A program made the translations under genes and the position numbers. Positions 1-8,088 of a stretch of DNA of 15,569 nucleotides are shown one piece after another. This stretch comes from Nonlabens sp. (lineage in GTDB: Bacteria > Bacteroidota > Bacteroidia > Flavobacteriales > Flavobacteriaceae): positions 1-15,569 of the forward strand of contig JALZUY010000287.1 in assembly GCA_023301395.1 (NCBI GenBank), given 5' to 3'. The stretch's first letter is position 1; each line of letters starts with the position of its first letter. The notes under the pieces were generated by a model that had not been told where the DNA came from, did not search any database, and saw only the letters and a list, made by a program, of their open reading frames with translations.

Positions 1-425
1 TTTCCTATAGGTGCAAATAATAAAGGATCATCAGCATTTTCTAGTTTGAACATTTTTGAAGGCGCTACGATTTTAAAACCTTTCAATGTGATGTCGTGAT
101 CTTTTTCTAGTCGTTTAATTTTACTTACTGCTTCTTGAGGTATCTCATTTTTAAAATACTTGGTGTCAAGAAACCTTAATCTATAATCGACACATATATC
201 TCTTATTTGATCTACATAATAAATACGATCTGTTTCTAGTAAGTCTATATTGAAATGATTACGTGGAGTAGGTTTTTGAGGGTTTTTCATGCGAGCCATA
301 ATCGCATCTTCTTTTAATTGATCCTCTTTCAATATCTTAGAAACTTGTTCAAGAATGTCCGAGTCTTGATATTTTTTGTTTTTTGCCTTTTGTAATTGTT
401 GTTCAATATCTGTGCGCTCAAACAT
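1..425 (-). CDS. Hypothetical protein, 5' part only
   Basis: An open frame runs leftward from an ATG at 423-425 to the window edge without a stop, giving about 141 codons. The visible protein begins MFERTDIEQQLQKAKNKK and is soluble and charged. The first 50 residues are rich in Lys, Glu and Gln and look helical. They are followed by a mixed segment with DRIYYVDQIRDICVDYRLRF and, near the edge, KIVAPSKMFKLENADDPLLF. No signal peptide or membrane segment is visible in this part, though the missing C-terminus could hold one. I do not recognise the family. The frame is open over its whole visible length and starts just beyond the pheT terminator, in an AT-rich leader (426-475) where I see no clear Bacteroidota promoter. 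It is probably a separate transcription unit from pheT. Confidence 0.75.
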   Translation of the reverse strand, partial: MFERTDIEQQLQKAKNKKYQDSDILEQVSKILKEDQLKEDAIMARMKNPQKPTPRNHFNIDLLETDRIYYVDQIRDICVDYRLRFLDTKYFKNEIPQEAVSKIKRLEKDHDITLKGFKIVAPSKMFKLENADDPLLFAPIG

Positions 426-475
426 GGATTTCTTTAATTAAATATTTAAATAATAATAGGAATTATTTAAATCAA

Positions 476-509
476 AAACTCCTTCAAAACATAAGTCGTA
501 AAGGAGTTT
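476..509 (-). terminator. Rho-independent terminator after pheT
   Basis: A perfect 9-bp inverted repeat (AAACTCCTT at 476-484, AAGGAGTTT at 501-509) with a 16-nt loop lies about 25 bp beyond the pheT stop. Read leftward, the second arm runs into TTTTTGATTT, the expected U tract. It separates pheT from the leftward gene at 1-425. Confidence 0.6.
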
Positions 510-533
510 GAAAGCTGTCAAATACTTGAGAGT

Positions 534-2957
534 TTAACGTAGTTCTACGCCAGCCTGTTTTTCAAGTTGCTCTTGTATCTTGCGCATAGATTTGTCTATT
601 TGTTTGTCAGTAAGCGTTTTAACTTCGTCTTGTAGTAAGAAACTTAAAGCATAAGACTTTTTGCCTTTAGGAAGATTTTTTCCCTCAAACACATCAAACA
701 ATTGTACTTCTTTCAATAATTTCTTTTCGGTTTGTAAAGCGATATCATATAACTCTTTAAAGCTCGTATCATCATTTACTAATAAAGCTAGATCTCTTTT
801 TACTGCGGGAAATTTAGGAATTGATGTTACTGCCTTACGTTTCTCTTTCACTAGTTTAAGAACTTCATCCCAGTAAATGTTTGCATAATGAACAGTTGTG
901 TCTATATCAAAAGATTTACAAAGCTTCTTTGTTACAACACCTAAATCTGCGATTTTCACTCCACTATTTAATGAGATTCCTTCACTTAAGTAGTCCATTT
1001 TAGTAGGTTTTTCACTTATAGATTCAATTCCTAACCTTTTAAGAACGGCAATTACAGCTCCTTTCAAGTAAAAGAAATCTGCGGTGCGAGAAGGATTATT
1101 CCAGCTTTGCTCATGAATAGATCCAGTAGTTACTAGACTCAAGTGTCTTTGCTCTGTAAGTTGACGTTCCTGATATTGATGATAAGAACTACCAAATTCA
1201 AAGAACCTTAAGTTATCTTGTCTACGGTTTAAGTTATGAGCTACTGCTTCTAGGGCTCCATAAATCAAACTTTGGCGCATTACTGATAAGTCACTGCTCA
1301 ATGGATTGAGCATGCGTACTTCATTCTTAGGTGAAATTTGTTCAGTAAGAGTATGATATTTATCTGATGTAAGACTGTTTGCCATCATTTCATAAAAACC
1401 TTGACCAGCAAGCTGTTGACCTACTAGATTTTGAATTTTATGATTATCCAGTCTGGAGCTTTTGGCAATACTAGCATTTAATTTATCACTCGTGCCTATA
1501 CGGTCGTAACCATAAACTCGTAGTATCTCTTCAATAACGTCTGCAGGTCGCGTGACGTCGTTTCTATAAGCAGGAATAGTAAGTCCTAGTCCAGTTTCTG
1601 TAACGTTATTTACATTGATATCTAAAGTAGTAAGAATACTTTTAATCTCTTCTCTAGGGATTTCTTGACCTATTAATGAATTGACTTTTGCAAATGGTAG
1701 AAACACCTGTTGATCTTCAATTTTCTGAGAATATACATCAGTAATATCACTGCTTATTTCGCCACCGGCAGTTTCTAGAATAAGAATTGCGGCACGTTGC
1801 AATGCATACTCAGTAATATTAGGATCGATACCACGCTCAAATCTAAAAGAAGCGTCAGTATTAAAGCCATGTCTTTTTGCCGTTTTACGCACGCTAACAG
1901 GATTGAAATAAGCCGACTCTAAGAATATAGCAGTAGTTCCTTCTTTTACACCACTTTTTAATCCACCATAAACACCTGCAATACACAAAGGCTTTACATC
2001 ATCGCATATCATTAAATCTTCTTCATGAAGTTCATGTTCTACTTCATCTAGTGTGGTGAACTTTGTTCCAGCAGGTAATGTTTTAACTATAATTTTATTT
2101 CCTTCTATTGTAGAAAGGTCAAATGCATGCAGAGGTTGTCCTAACTCGTGCATAACATAGTTAGTAACATCAACTAGGTTGTTCTTAGGAACAATTCCTA
2201 TGGCTTTAAGCCTGTTTTGCATCCACTCAGGAGAATCTTTAATAGTTAATCCAGTAAGAGTAACACCGCAATAGCGTGGAGCAAGTTCTGATTTTTCAAT
2301 TTCTATATCTACTCTATGAGAACGATTATCTACATGAAATGTACTAACAGATGGTGTAATGAATTCTAATAAATCACCATCAATGGCTAGTCCTGCACGC
2401 AAGTCGCGAGCAACTCCTAGATGAGACATCGCGTCTGATCGGTTAGGAGTGAGGCCTATTTCTATAGTATGATCTGTTTCTATTTTTAAAACTTTGCTAA
2501 GAGCAGTTCCAGGTTCTAAGTTTTCATCGAGTACCATGATCCCATCATGAGATTTTCCAAGACCTAGTTCATCTTCAGCACATATCATCCCATAACTTTC
2601 CTCGCCACGTATCTTTCCTTTTTTAATTTTCCAGGCTTCACCAGTTTCAGTATATAAGGTAGTGCCTATAGTTGCTATAGGAACTTTTTGACCAGCTGCA
2701 ACGTTAGGAGCACCGCAAACGATTTGCACCGTTTCAGTTCCTATATTCACTGTTGTAAGCTTGAGTTTATCAGCATTTGGATGTGGAGCACATTCCGTCA
2801 CGTGACCTACAACTATTCCTTGCAATCCACCTTTTACACTTTCAAATTTCTCAACACCTTCCACCTCTAGACCAAGCGAAGTAAGCAACGCAGTGTGCTC
2901 TTCAATAGATTCTGCAACGGTAATAAATTGACGTATCCAGTTATAAGAAACCTTCAT
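534..2957 (-). CDS. pheT: Phenylalanine--tRNA ligase beta subunit
   Basis: Beta chain of the cytoplasmic alpha2beta2 phenylalanyl-tRNA synthetase, which charges tRNA-Phe with phenylalanine. At 807 aa it is full length (E. coli is about 795). The order is standard. The start MKVSYNWIRQFI is followed by an OB-fold tRNA-binding module (about 44-155, with GIVVGHV, PHPNADKL and VCGAPNV). Next comes GLTPNRSDAMSHLGVARDLRA (168-188), then the B3/4 editing region (about 215-375), the B5 domain (about 410-490, LTIPAYRNDVTRPADVIEEI), the catalytic-like core, and a C-terminal FDX-ACB anticodon-binding domain (about 714-807, FPAVKRDLALLVND). The partner pheS is not in this window. The gene is last in a leftward run behind an acyltransferase and an unknown gene. 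An imperfect -7 element (TATCTTTA read leftward, 2981-2988) suggests it may also have its own promoter. The start is the only suitable ATG. Confidence 0.98.
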   Translation of the reverse strand: MKVSYNWIRQFITVAESIEEHTALLTSLGLEVEGVEKFESVKGGLQGIVVGHVTECAPHPNADKLKLTTVNIGTETVQIVCGAPNVAAGQKVPIATIGTTLYTETGEAWKIKKGKIRGEESYGMICAEDELGLGKSHDGIMVLDENLEPGTALSKVLKIETDHTIEIGLTPNRSDAMSHLGVARDLRAGLAIDGDLLEFITPSVSTFHVDNRSHRVDIEIEKSELAPRYCGVTLTGLTIKDSPEWMQNRLKAIGIVPKNNLVDVTNYVMHELGQPLHAFDLSTIEGNKIIVKTLPAGTKFTTLDEVEHELHEEDLMICDDVKPLCIAGVYGGLKSGVKEGTTAIFLESAYFNPVSVRKTAKRHGFNTDASFRFERGIDPNITEYALQRAAILILETAGGEISSDITDVYSQKIEDQQVFLPFAKVNSLIGQEIPREEIKSILTTLDINVNNVTETGLGLTIPAYRNDVTRPADVIEEILRVYGYDRIGTSDKLNASIAKSSRLDNHKIQNLVGQQLAGQGFYEMMANSLTSDKYHTLTEQISPKNEVRMLNPLSSDLSVMRQSLIYGALEAVAHNLNRRQDNLRFFEFGSSYHQYQERQLTEQRHLSLVTTGSIHEQSWNNPSRTADFFYLKGAVIAVLKRLGIESISEKPTKMDYLSEGISLNSGVKIADLGVVTKKLCKSFDIDTTVHYANIYWDEVLKLVKEKRKAVTSIPKFPAVKRDLALLVNDDTSFKELYDIALQTEKKLLKEVQLFDVFEGKNLPKGKKSYALSFLLQDEVKTLTDKQIDKSMRKIQEQLEKQAGVELR

Positions 2958-2999
2958 AAAACAGTGATTTTTTAAGGCAGTAAAGATAGTGTTAATGCT

Positions 3000-3013
3000 G
3001 CTTTCGCGAAAGC
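3000..3013. repeat. Iterated palindrome copy 1 (intergenic)
   Basis: Perfect 14-bp palindrome GCTTTCGCGAAAGC in the 80-bp gap between the unknown gene at 3038-3805 and pheT. It is one of three exact copies in the window and the only intergenic one. It lies 12-25 bp upstream of a possible pheT -7 element, so it could overlap the -33 region of that promoter. Confidence 0.9.
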
Positions 3014-3037
3014 GTATCTACTATAATCACACAGACT

Positions 3038-3805
3038 TTAAATCATCCAATGACCATGATGAGTAATTTCAAGAACTGCAATTGCGAGCAGCCATTTTTC
3101 TTCCTCTGGTGATGGAGTTCCTATTAACGATATTATAGGTTGTCCCATCGCATTTTCATTAAAATTCTGGGAGAATCGTTCCTCTTCAAAATCGGCATAG
3201 TTAGGAGCTACAAATATGGTCGCAAGTTTTTTATGATTAAGAATAACATCGTATTTCATATCACCAAAACGATATCTCAAACCACCAGAATTGATAGAGA
3301 TTTTTGTAGGATGTTTTGCGTTTCCTAAGAAATTACCAAAATGATCTGTAATCACTCCAGCACTGGTAACTCTACCTAGCGACTCATTGTTCAAGACCAC
3401 GTTAATATTATCATCAACAACTTGATAAGCGAGATTGAAATTTGTGGAACCTACAAAGAAATAACCGTCTGATTTAAAGCCACGTTCTATACGACTGAAA
3501 GCCATTATGGGTTCTCTGTGAATCGAGTAAACGGTACCTATAAGTCGTCTCGCAAATCCTTTAGAAAACTGGCAGGTCATCCATGAAGAGATGTCTGTAT
3601 AACTGCGGTTTCCCCATGGGACGAGAGATTTTTTCATGTAATCGACACGAGCACGCATTTGCTGTTGTTCACTTTGTGCGTGTTCAGGACCTTTGTTAGG
3701 AGATGATTTTTTGATAATCCATCTTATCAAAAAGAACATTCCTACCAGAGGAATTGCTGATAGAAGTAAAAAGATGATAAATAGAAAGATTCCAAATTCT
3801 TCCAT
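3038..3805 (-). CDS. Hypothetical membrane-anchored protein
   Basis: 255 aa, family not recognised. Residues about 5-31 form one strong hydrophobic helix (FGIFLFIIFLLLSAIPLVGM and onward) ending in RWIIKK, so the protein is probably an N-terminally anchored inner-membrane protein with its bulk in the cytoplasm by the positive-inside rule. The rest is a soluble, beta-rich domain with many aromatics (FFVGSTNFNLAYQVVDDNINV, SINSGGLRYRFGDMKYDVIL) and an acidic C-terminal stretch (PSPEEEKWLLAIAVLEITHH). I see no catalytic motif. It starts 26 bp after the acyltransferase stop and lies 80 bp before pheT, so it is probably cotranscribed with the acyltransferase. A membrane-lipid role would be guilt by association only. 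Confidence 0.85.
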   Translation of the reverse strand: MEEFGIFLFIIFLLLSAIPLVGMFFLIRWIIKKSSPNKGPEHAQSEQQQMRARVDYMKKSLVPWGNRSYTDISSWMTCQFSKGFARRLIGTVYSIHREPIMAFSRIERGFKSDGYFFVGSTNFNLAYQVVDDNINVVLNNESLGRVTSAGVITDHFGNFLGNAKHPTKISINSGGLRYRFGDMKYDVILNHKKLATIFVAPNYADFEEERFSQNFNENAMGQPIISLIGTPSPEEEKWLLAIAVLEITHHGHWMI

Positions 3806-3831
3806 GACAAAAAGTTAGTTATTGGAGCTTC

Positions 3832-4635
3832 TTAATATTCCCACTTACGTTTCTCGTTAAGCTTTTCCATTTCCTCAAGTTCTTCTTGTGGAATTACTTT
3901 GGAAAAAGATGGATGTTGCTCAATAGCATATTCGATTTTTTCAACGATAGATTCTACACTTTCGTTTTCATAATCGATATCTAGTGGCTCTTTAATGATA
4001 AAGGATTGTAAAATATTACGTTTCTTAATACGCAGTCCTTTCTTATCAAAACTCCTGCGGAAACCGTCTATAACGATAGGTACAACTATGGGTTTGTATT
4101 GTTTAATAATATGAGCCGTTCCTTTTCTTATAGGTTTAAAAGGTTTAGTTGTTCCTTGAGGAAAGGTAATTACCCAACCATCTTTAAGAGCGATTCCTAT
4201 GTTTTTAGTATCATCAGGGTTTACAGATCTGTTTACTTCTTCACCTTTTGCTCGCCAGGTACGTTCTACCGTTATCGCTCCTACATAAGCAAACACTTTA
4301 GGTAAAAAACCACTAGTCATGGTTTCCTTAGCAGCTACATAATACATGTTTAGCTTAGGATTCCATAAATAGCCTACATTCTTGATGTTATCTTGTCTTC
4401 CAGAAAGTGCCGCATTGAATACATGAAACATACTTACTACGTCTGCAAAATAGGTTTGATGATTTGAAATAAAGAGTACACCAGTATCTGGTAAATCTCT
4501 TATAATCTCACTACCTTCAATGTGCAGTTCGTTAAAGCCACGATATCTTCTGTGAGATAATCCACCTAAAACACGTATTAAGAAACGTTTAATCCAAAGT
4601 ATATGGCCAAAAGGATTTTTTTTAAATAATCCCAT
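3832..4635 (-). CDS. Lysophospholipid acyltransferase-like protein (PlsC superfamily)
   Basis: 267 aa, the usual size for the glycerolipid acyltransferase superfamily, which transfers acyl chains from acyl-ACP or acyl-CoA at the cytoplasmic membrane. The motif order fits: VLFISNHQTYFADV (53-66) as block I, VGAITVERTWR (118-128) as block II, VITFPQGTTKPF (155-166) as block III and IVVPIVIDGF (183-192) as block IV. The sequence is unusual. Five residues separate H59 from D65, where the classical motif is HX4D, and block III reads FPQGTTK instead of FPEGTRS, losing the Glu and Arg that commonly contact the glycerol phosphate. The acceptor may therefore not be lysophosphatidic acid. It starts a leftward run with the unknown gene at 3038-3805 and perhaps pheT. 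Family is fairly certain; substrate is not. Confidence 0.85.
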   Translation of the reverse strand: MGLFKKNPFGHILWIKRFLIRVLGGLSHRRYRGFNELHIEGSEIIRDLPDTGVLFISNHQTYFADVVSMFHVFNAALSGRQDNIKNVGYLWNPKLNMYYVAAKETMTSGFLPKVFAYVGAITVERTWRAKGEEVNRSVNPDDTKNIGIALKDGWVITFPQGTTKPFKPIRKGTAHIIKQYKPIVVPIVIDGFRRSFDKKGLRIKKRNILQSFIIKEPLDIDYENESVESIVEKIEYAIEQHPSFSKVIPQEELEEMEKLNEKRKWEY

Positions 4636-4711
4636 AGAGTTGTTTGATTTTAAGGGATAGCTAATATAGGTATTGCGACTTTATTTAAGCAAAAATGGAA
4701 TAAAAAAAGAA

Positions 4712-6532
4712 CTACTTTTTGAGCAATCTATGATAGTATATTTCATTCTCTACTTGAAAATGTACCGTATAAAAACCAGATTCCAATGCTTCTACATTGA
4801 GCATGGAATAGCCCGATTTCTTTTCTAAAACTAACTGCCCTAGCTGATTGTAAATTTTAAGATTTGATATGTTTGCATCGGTATCAATAAAAAGAAGACT
4901 ACCAGTAGGGTTAGGGTACATACTAATTTGTGGTTTTTCTATTTGAGTTAGATTAAGAGAACCGTCAACCGTATTTTTAATACTGCTGTGAATGTTCTTT
5001 AAAAGTAATCTTTCATAAAAAATTTGATGAGCCTCATTTGTAGCGTGCACGCCATCACCACTGTTATATGGTAATAAAATTTGGTTTCCTGTACTGTTTC
5101 CTATTCCTGTCCAGAAGTCAACTGCGTTTACACCAAATGAGTTGTAAGTCTCAGTAACCATTTGATTTTGAATCGCAGCCTGATTGCTATTTAGTCCAAA
5201 ATTGCGAGGTTGTGGAGTCGTTACCCATAATTGAATATGGTTTTGAGATGCGATTTGAGTAATTAAACTATAATTGTTCACCTGATCTGCGACTGGATAA
5301 CTACTAGCAGCATCATTAGATGGTAAATTGATGATTACTCCATGTGCGCCTAAACTAACGGCTTTTGTGATATTTTTATTTACATCAATTGTTTTATTAA
5401 CTCCAGTAGGTATAGTTGTTCCCGTAGGTAGAATATTATAAGTCACAAAACCACCTTGAGAGATATTAACCACTTCATACCTTGTGTCTAGTTGCTCTAG
5501 AAAGCGAGTGTATTTCCATGCCCAAGCATTATACTGATTTGAAGGACCACTTCCTGCGGCAGTTGAAGATCCTAAGATTACAATTTTATAAATAGTTCCA
5601 TCATCTGGAATAACGTTGATAGGAGCAGAGTCTATGATTTGAGTACTACTAGAAAGTTTTATAATCGCATTATTAGAAAGTTGATTAGGAACTGTGAAAT
5701 TATAACTAGAGTCTGTTGCTGGTGCTGTGGCAATTAAGTTAAAGCTGTTGCCACCATCTGCAGAGTATTCTAGGGTAACCGTATCTATTCCTTCACTTTT
5801 CCACAATAAGGGAACAGTTTTACCTACTTCCCAAGTAGCTACCGTTATTGGATAAATGAGCTGAAGACTTGTTCCTGTTGAGAATTGTGATATAAGAGCA
5901 TTTGATATTTGAAATTCTAGAGCATTCAAATAATAAAATCCAGAGCTGTTTGTATTATTGATTCCTGCTGTTGCGGTAATCGTTATTTCACCATTTGCGT
6001 TAGGCTGGATATTGTATATAAAGACTTTTTGTGAGGTATTATTTGAGGCGTTAAGAGAAGTGTTTTGATTTGTGCTTCCTGATACAGTATAGGTAGTTTC
6101 TCGATTATCTGCTGCATTCATTCTGGAGGCAAAAAACGAAAAGCTATAATATTTACTGGAATCCAGTTGCCTTAATTTAAAGCCTCCAGTAGGTTCAGTA
6201 TTGCCATTGAAAGAACCAGTTGCACCAAAGAAGCTGTCCTGACTACTTCTTTGAGAAATCCCTAATTGAAAATCGGGAGCAGTAGTTCCAGTGGGATTTA
6301 TATTCATCCAGTCGTCATGGACTTTTAAGTTAATACCTGTTGAAATTCCTTGTTGATTATATAAAAGAACGCCGTTTGAATAACCTGCCTGGTAACTTGA
6401 TGAGATGTTATTGATATATTCACGACTTGCAAGGTCTTCATTTGTAGACCCAAAATCTATAAAGACACGTTCCTGTGCGCCTGCTCCAGCACATAATAAA
6501 ACTAAGAATAATATGTAAATCGCTGCTCGCAT
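4712..6532 (-). CDS. Secreted SGNH/GDSL-type hydrolase with T9SS sorting domain
   Basis: 606 aa, multidomain and exported. Residues 1-20 are a Sec signal peptide ending AGAGAQ. Residues about 22-210 form a beta-rich domain (RVFIDFGSTNED to YYLNALEFQIS) resembling a carbohydrate-binding or malectin-like sandwich. Residues about 225-308 look Ig-like. An SGNH hydrolase domain follows (about 313-515): ILGSSTAAG with the predicted nucleophile S323, SQGGF (358-362) as block II, LPSND (403-407) with N406, and DGVHATNEAH with D493 and H496. Block I reads GSS instead of GDS. Residues about 533-606 (ISMYPNPTGSLLFID to YYHRLLKK) form a type A Por-secretion C-terminal sorting domain, which directs passage through the type IX system to the surface or medium. 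The likely role is esterase or deacetylase on polysaccharide; the substrate is not deducible. It starts 1 bp after the Nudix stop, implying translational coupling. Confidence 0.9.
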   Translation of the reverse strand: MRAAIYILFLVLLCAGAGAQERVFIDFGSTNEDLASREYINNISSSYQAGYSNGVLLYNQQGISTGINLKVHDDWMNINPTGTTAPDFQLGISQRSSQDSFFGATGSFNGNTEPTGGFKLRQLDSSKYYSFSFFASRMNAADNRETTYTVSGSTNQNTSLNASNNTSQKVFIYNIQPNANGEITITATAGINNTNSSGFYYLNALEFQISNALISQFSTGTSLQLIYPITVATWEVGKTVPLLWKSEGIDTVTLEYSADGGNSFNLIATAPATDSSYNFTVPNQLSNNAIIKLSSSTQIIDSAPINVIPDDGTIYKIVILGSSTAAGSGPSNQYNAWAWKYTRFLEQLDTRYEVVNISQGGFVTYNILPTGTTIPTGVNKTIDVNKNITKAVSLGAHGVIINLPSNDAASSYPVADQVNNYSLITQIASQNHIQLWVTTPQPRNFGLNSNQAAIQNQMVTETYNSFGVNAVDFWTGIGNSTGNQILLPYNSGDGVHATNEAHQIFYERLLLKNIHSSIKNTVDGSLNLTQIEKPQISMYPNPTGSLLFIDTDANISNLKIYNQLGQLVLEKKSGYSMLNVEALESGFYTVHFQVENEIYYHRLLKK

Positions 6533-6533
6533 C

Positions 6534-7181
6534 TTATAAAGATAAGCCTTCTTCTAGCATCGTTTTGAACTCTGCCAGCATCATTGCAGTTGCGCCCCAA
6601 ACTATGTGATTTTGCAATTTATAACACGGCACGGTTATGTTTGTAGCATAACTTGTGGATAGTATGTGTTCTTGGATATTATTTGCATCCATTAACTCGT
6701 GTAAAGGCACTTCTAAAATAGATTTGACTTCGCTAGGTTGTGGAATAAATTGTAATTCCGCTTTCGCGAAAGCGAGAAATGGAGCCACCATATAGTTGCT
6801 AGGAGGAATATAGATAGGAGTTCCTGCCGTGATGATTTCCTGCAACTCGGGCACAATGCCTACTTCTTCATGAGTTTCACGTATGGCAGTCATAGAATCA
6901 TCTATGTCCTCAGGTTCTTTACGACCACCTGGGAAAGCGATTTGACCACTATGAGCACCTTTTGATTCCATGCGTTCAATGAGTACAAAGTGTGCAATAT
7001 CGTTTACAGGATAAATGAGCATCATTACCGCAGCGTAGCGTGGTGTGTTCTTTTCCAGCGTAGTGCGTTGTATTTCTTCAAGACGTTCTACAGCAGCCAT
7101 TTTGTTTTGAACTTCAAAACCTGGTCGCGGCATTTTCTTTATTTTTGATACCGAATTCTTAAACGTTTTAAATGAAATCAA
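6534..7181 (-). CDS. Nudix hydrolase, CoA pyrophosphatase-like
   Basis: 215 aa. It has a Nudix box with the CoA-diphosphatase spacing: FVLIERMESKGAHSGQIAFP leads into GGRKEPEDID (85-94) and then RETHEEVGI (101-109), with the catalytic REXXEE core intact. The family cleaves CoA and related nucleotides to phosphopantetheine and 3',5'-ADP in the cytoplasm. The start is debatable: the codon at 7179-7181 is TTG. The first ATGs lie at M17 (7131-7133) and M28, but residues 2-35 (FKTFKNSVSKIKKMPRPG to KMAAVERLEE) resemble family N-termini, so I keep the long form. With it the gene overlaps the divergent lipoprotein gene by 10 bp. Residues 137-141 (AFAKA) are encoded by a copy of the iterated palindrome. 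Confidence 0.9.
   Translation of the reverse strand: MISFKTFKNSVSKIKKMPRPGFEVQNKMAAVERLEEIQRTTLEKNTPRYAAVMMLIYPVNDIAHFVLIERMESKGAHSGQIAFPGGRKEPEDIDDSMTAIRETHEEVGIVPELQEIITAGTPIYIPPSNYMVAPFLAFAKAELQFIPQPSEVKSILEVPLHELMDANNIQEHILSTSYATNITVPCYKLQNHIVWGATAMMLAEFKTMLEEGLSL
6759..6774. repeat. Iterated palindrome copy 2 (inside the Nudix gene)
   Basis: Perfect 16-bp palindrome CGCTTTCGCGAAAGCG, containing the 14-mer seen at 3000-3013 and 10963-10976. It encodes AFAKA (residues 137-141) of the Nudix protein, the same reading phase as the gcvP copy. Confidence 0.9.
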
Positions 7182-7912
7182 GTGGTGTCTTTTTATTACT
7201 AGTGATACTCTTTATAGTAGGTTGTAAAGATACTCCACAAAAAGAAAAGCAGGAAGTAGTAGAACAGGAAGAAACCCTATCACCAGATCAAGTTTTAAAG
7301 AGCCGAGAACTAGAAAAGCAAAAACAGTTTTATAAACGACGCTTAAATTCAAAAGGAGACACTTTATTGCCTTTCATACCGCAAGATTCTGTAGAAGTAT
7401 TTTTTACTCGATATGCTCAAGAAAACCCAGAGACTAAAGTGCGTATGAGAACTACTTATGGAGATATAGAAATCGAGCTCTTTAAGGAAACTCCTTTGTA
7501 TCGAGCTAGCTTTTTATTCTTAATTAAGAACGATTACTTTGATCAAACTGTGGTACATCGTGCGGTCGTAGATTTTATCGTTCAAGCGGGAAACAGTGAT
7601 AACATGATCACAGCACAGAGAAAGAATAGTGCTGGTAATTATCAATTACCCATGCATATTTTACCAAATGTCAAGCATAAATATGGTTCAGTGAGTAGCG
7701 CAAAATACTGGGAGAACAATCCAGAGAACTGGCATAATCCCTTTGACTTTTTTATCTCTTTACGCGCGACCAAACACCTTGATGGTGAACACACTATTTT
7801 TGGTAGAGTCACAAAAGGAATGAAAGTGGTAGAGGCTATTTCTAAAGTAGAAAAAGATTCTCGCGACTGGCCTAGAATTGATGTTTATATTGATATGAGT
7901 GTGGTGGAGTGA
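7172..7912 (+). CDS. Cyclophilin-type peptidyl-prolyl isomerase lipoprotein
   Basis: 246 aa. The N-terminus MKSSGVFLLLVILFIVGCKD is a lipoprotein signal with a lipobox ending at C18, so the mature protein is lipid-anchored in the envelope. A charged linker (about 19-85, EKQEVVEQEE and EKQKQFYKRR) leads to a cyclophilin domain (about 90-245). Family landmarks are TTYGDIEIELF (94-104), VVHRAVVDFIVQAG (127-140) with the catalytic Arg at R130, FDFFISL (191-197) and LDGEHTIFGRV (203-213). H202 stands at the position of the drug-contacting Trp of human cyclophilin A, common in bacterial forms. It probably speeds proline isomerisation during folding of exported proteins. The start ATG lies 10 bp inside the TTG-started Nudix gene; no shorter start would keep the signal peptide. 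It converges with the FabH-like gene. Confidence 0.93.
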   Translation: MKSSGVFLLLVILFIVGCKDTPQKEKQEVVEQEETLSPDQVLKSRELEKQKQFYKRRLNSKGDTLLPFIPQDSVEVFFTRYAQENPETKVRMRTTYGDIEIELFKETPLYRASFLFLIKNDYFDQTVVHRAVVDFIVQAGNSDNMITAQRKNSAGNYQLPMHILPNVKHKYGSVSSAKYWENNPENWHNPFDFFISLRATKHLDGEHTIFGRVTKGMKVVEAISKVEKDSRDWPRIDVYIDMSVVE

Positions 7913-7940
7913 TTTCAGTTCACAATCTAATAATACTTTC

Positions 7941-7961
7941 ATTCTGAATTTATTTCAGAAT
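7941..7961. repeat. Hairpin repeat ATTCTGAA/TTCAGAAT
   Basis: Perfect 8-bp stem (7941-7948 with 7954-7961) around a 5-nt loop, 28 bp after the cyclophilin stop. It has no T tract, so it is a poor intrinsic terminator. It resembles the short dispersed hairpins found between flavobacterial genes, a resemblance from memory only. Confidence 0.5.
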
Positions 7962-8052
7962 CTGCTATTGATGGAACTAAATGTTTGTTTAAAAAAAAGC
8001 CAATTTTTAAAACGAATAGAATTGTTAGTAATCTTTTCCTTTTTTAAACCTG

Positions 8053-8076
8053 TTCTCGACTGCGCTCGAACTGACA
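8053..8076. repeat. REP-like intergenic motif with core CTCGACTGCGCTCGAAC
   Basis: An imperfect inverted repeat with TCGA arms (8056-8059 and 8066-8069) around CTGCGC, followed by TGACA. Its GC content stands out from the AT-rich spacer. I recall near-identical strings scattered between genes in Bacteroidota genomes. A protective or terminating role for the convergent transcripts is inference. Confidence 0.5.
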
Positions 8077-8088
8077 TTTCGTTCTTTT

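Noticed and set aside
7760..7942. Leftward 60-codon frame within the cyclophilin gene
   Set aside because: Shadow of the real gene on the other strand; no independent support.
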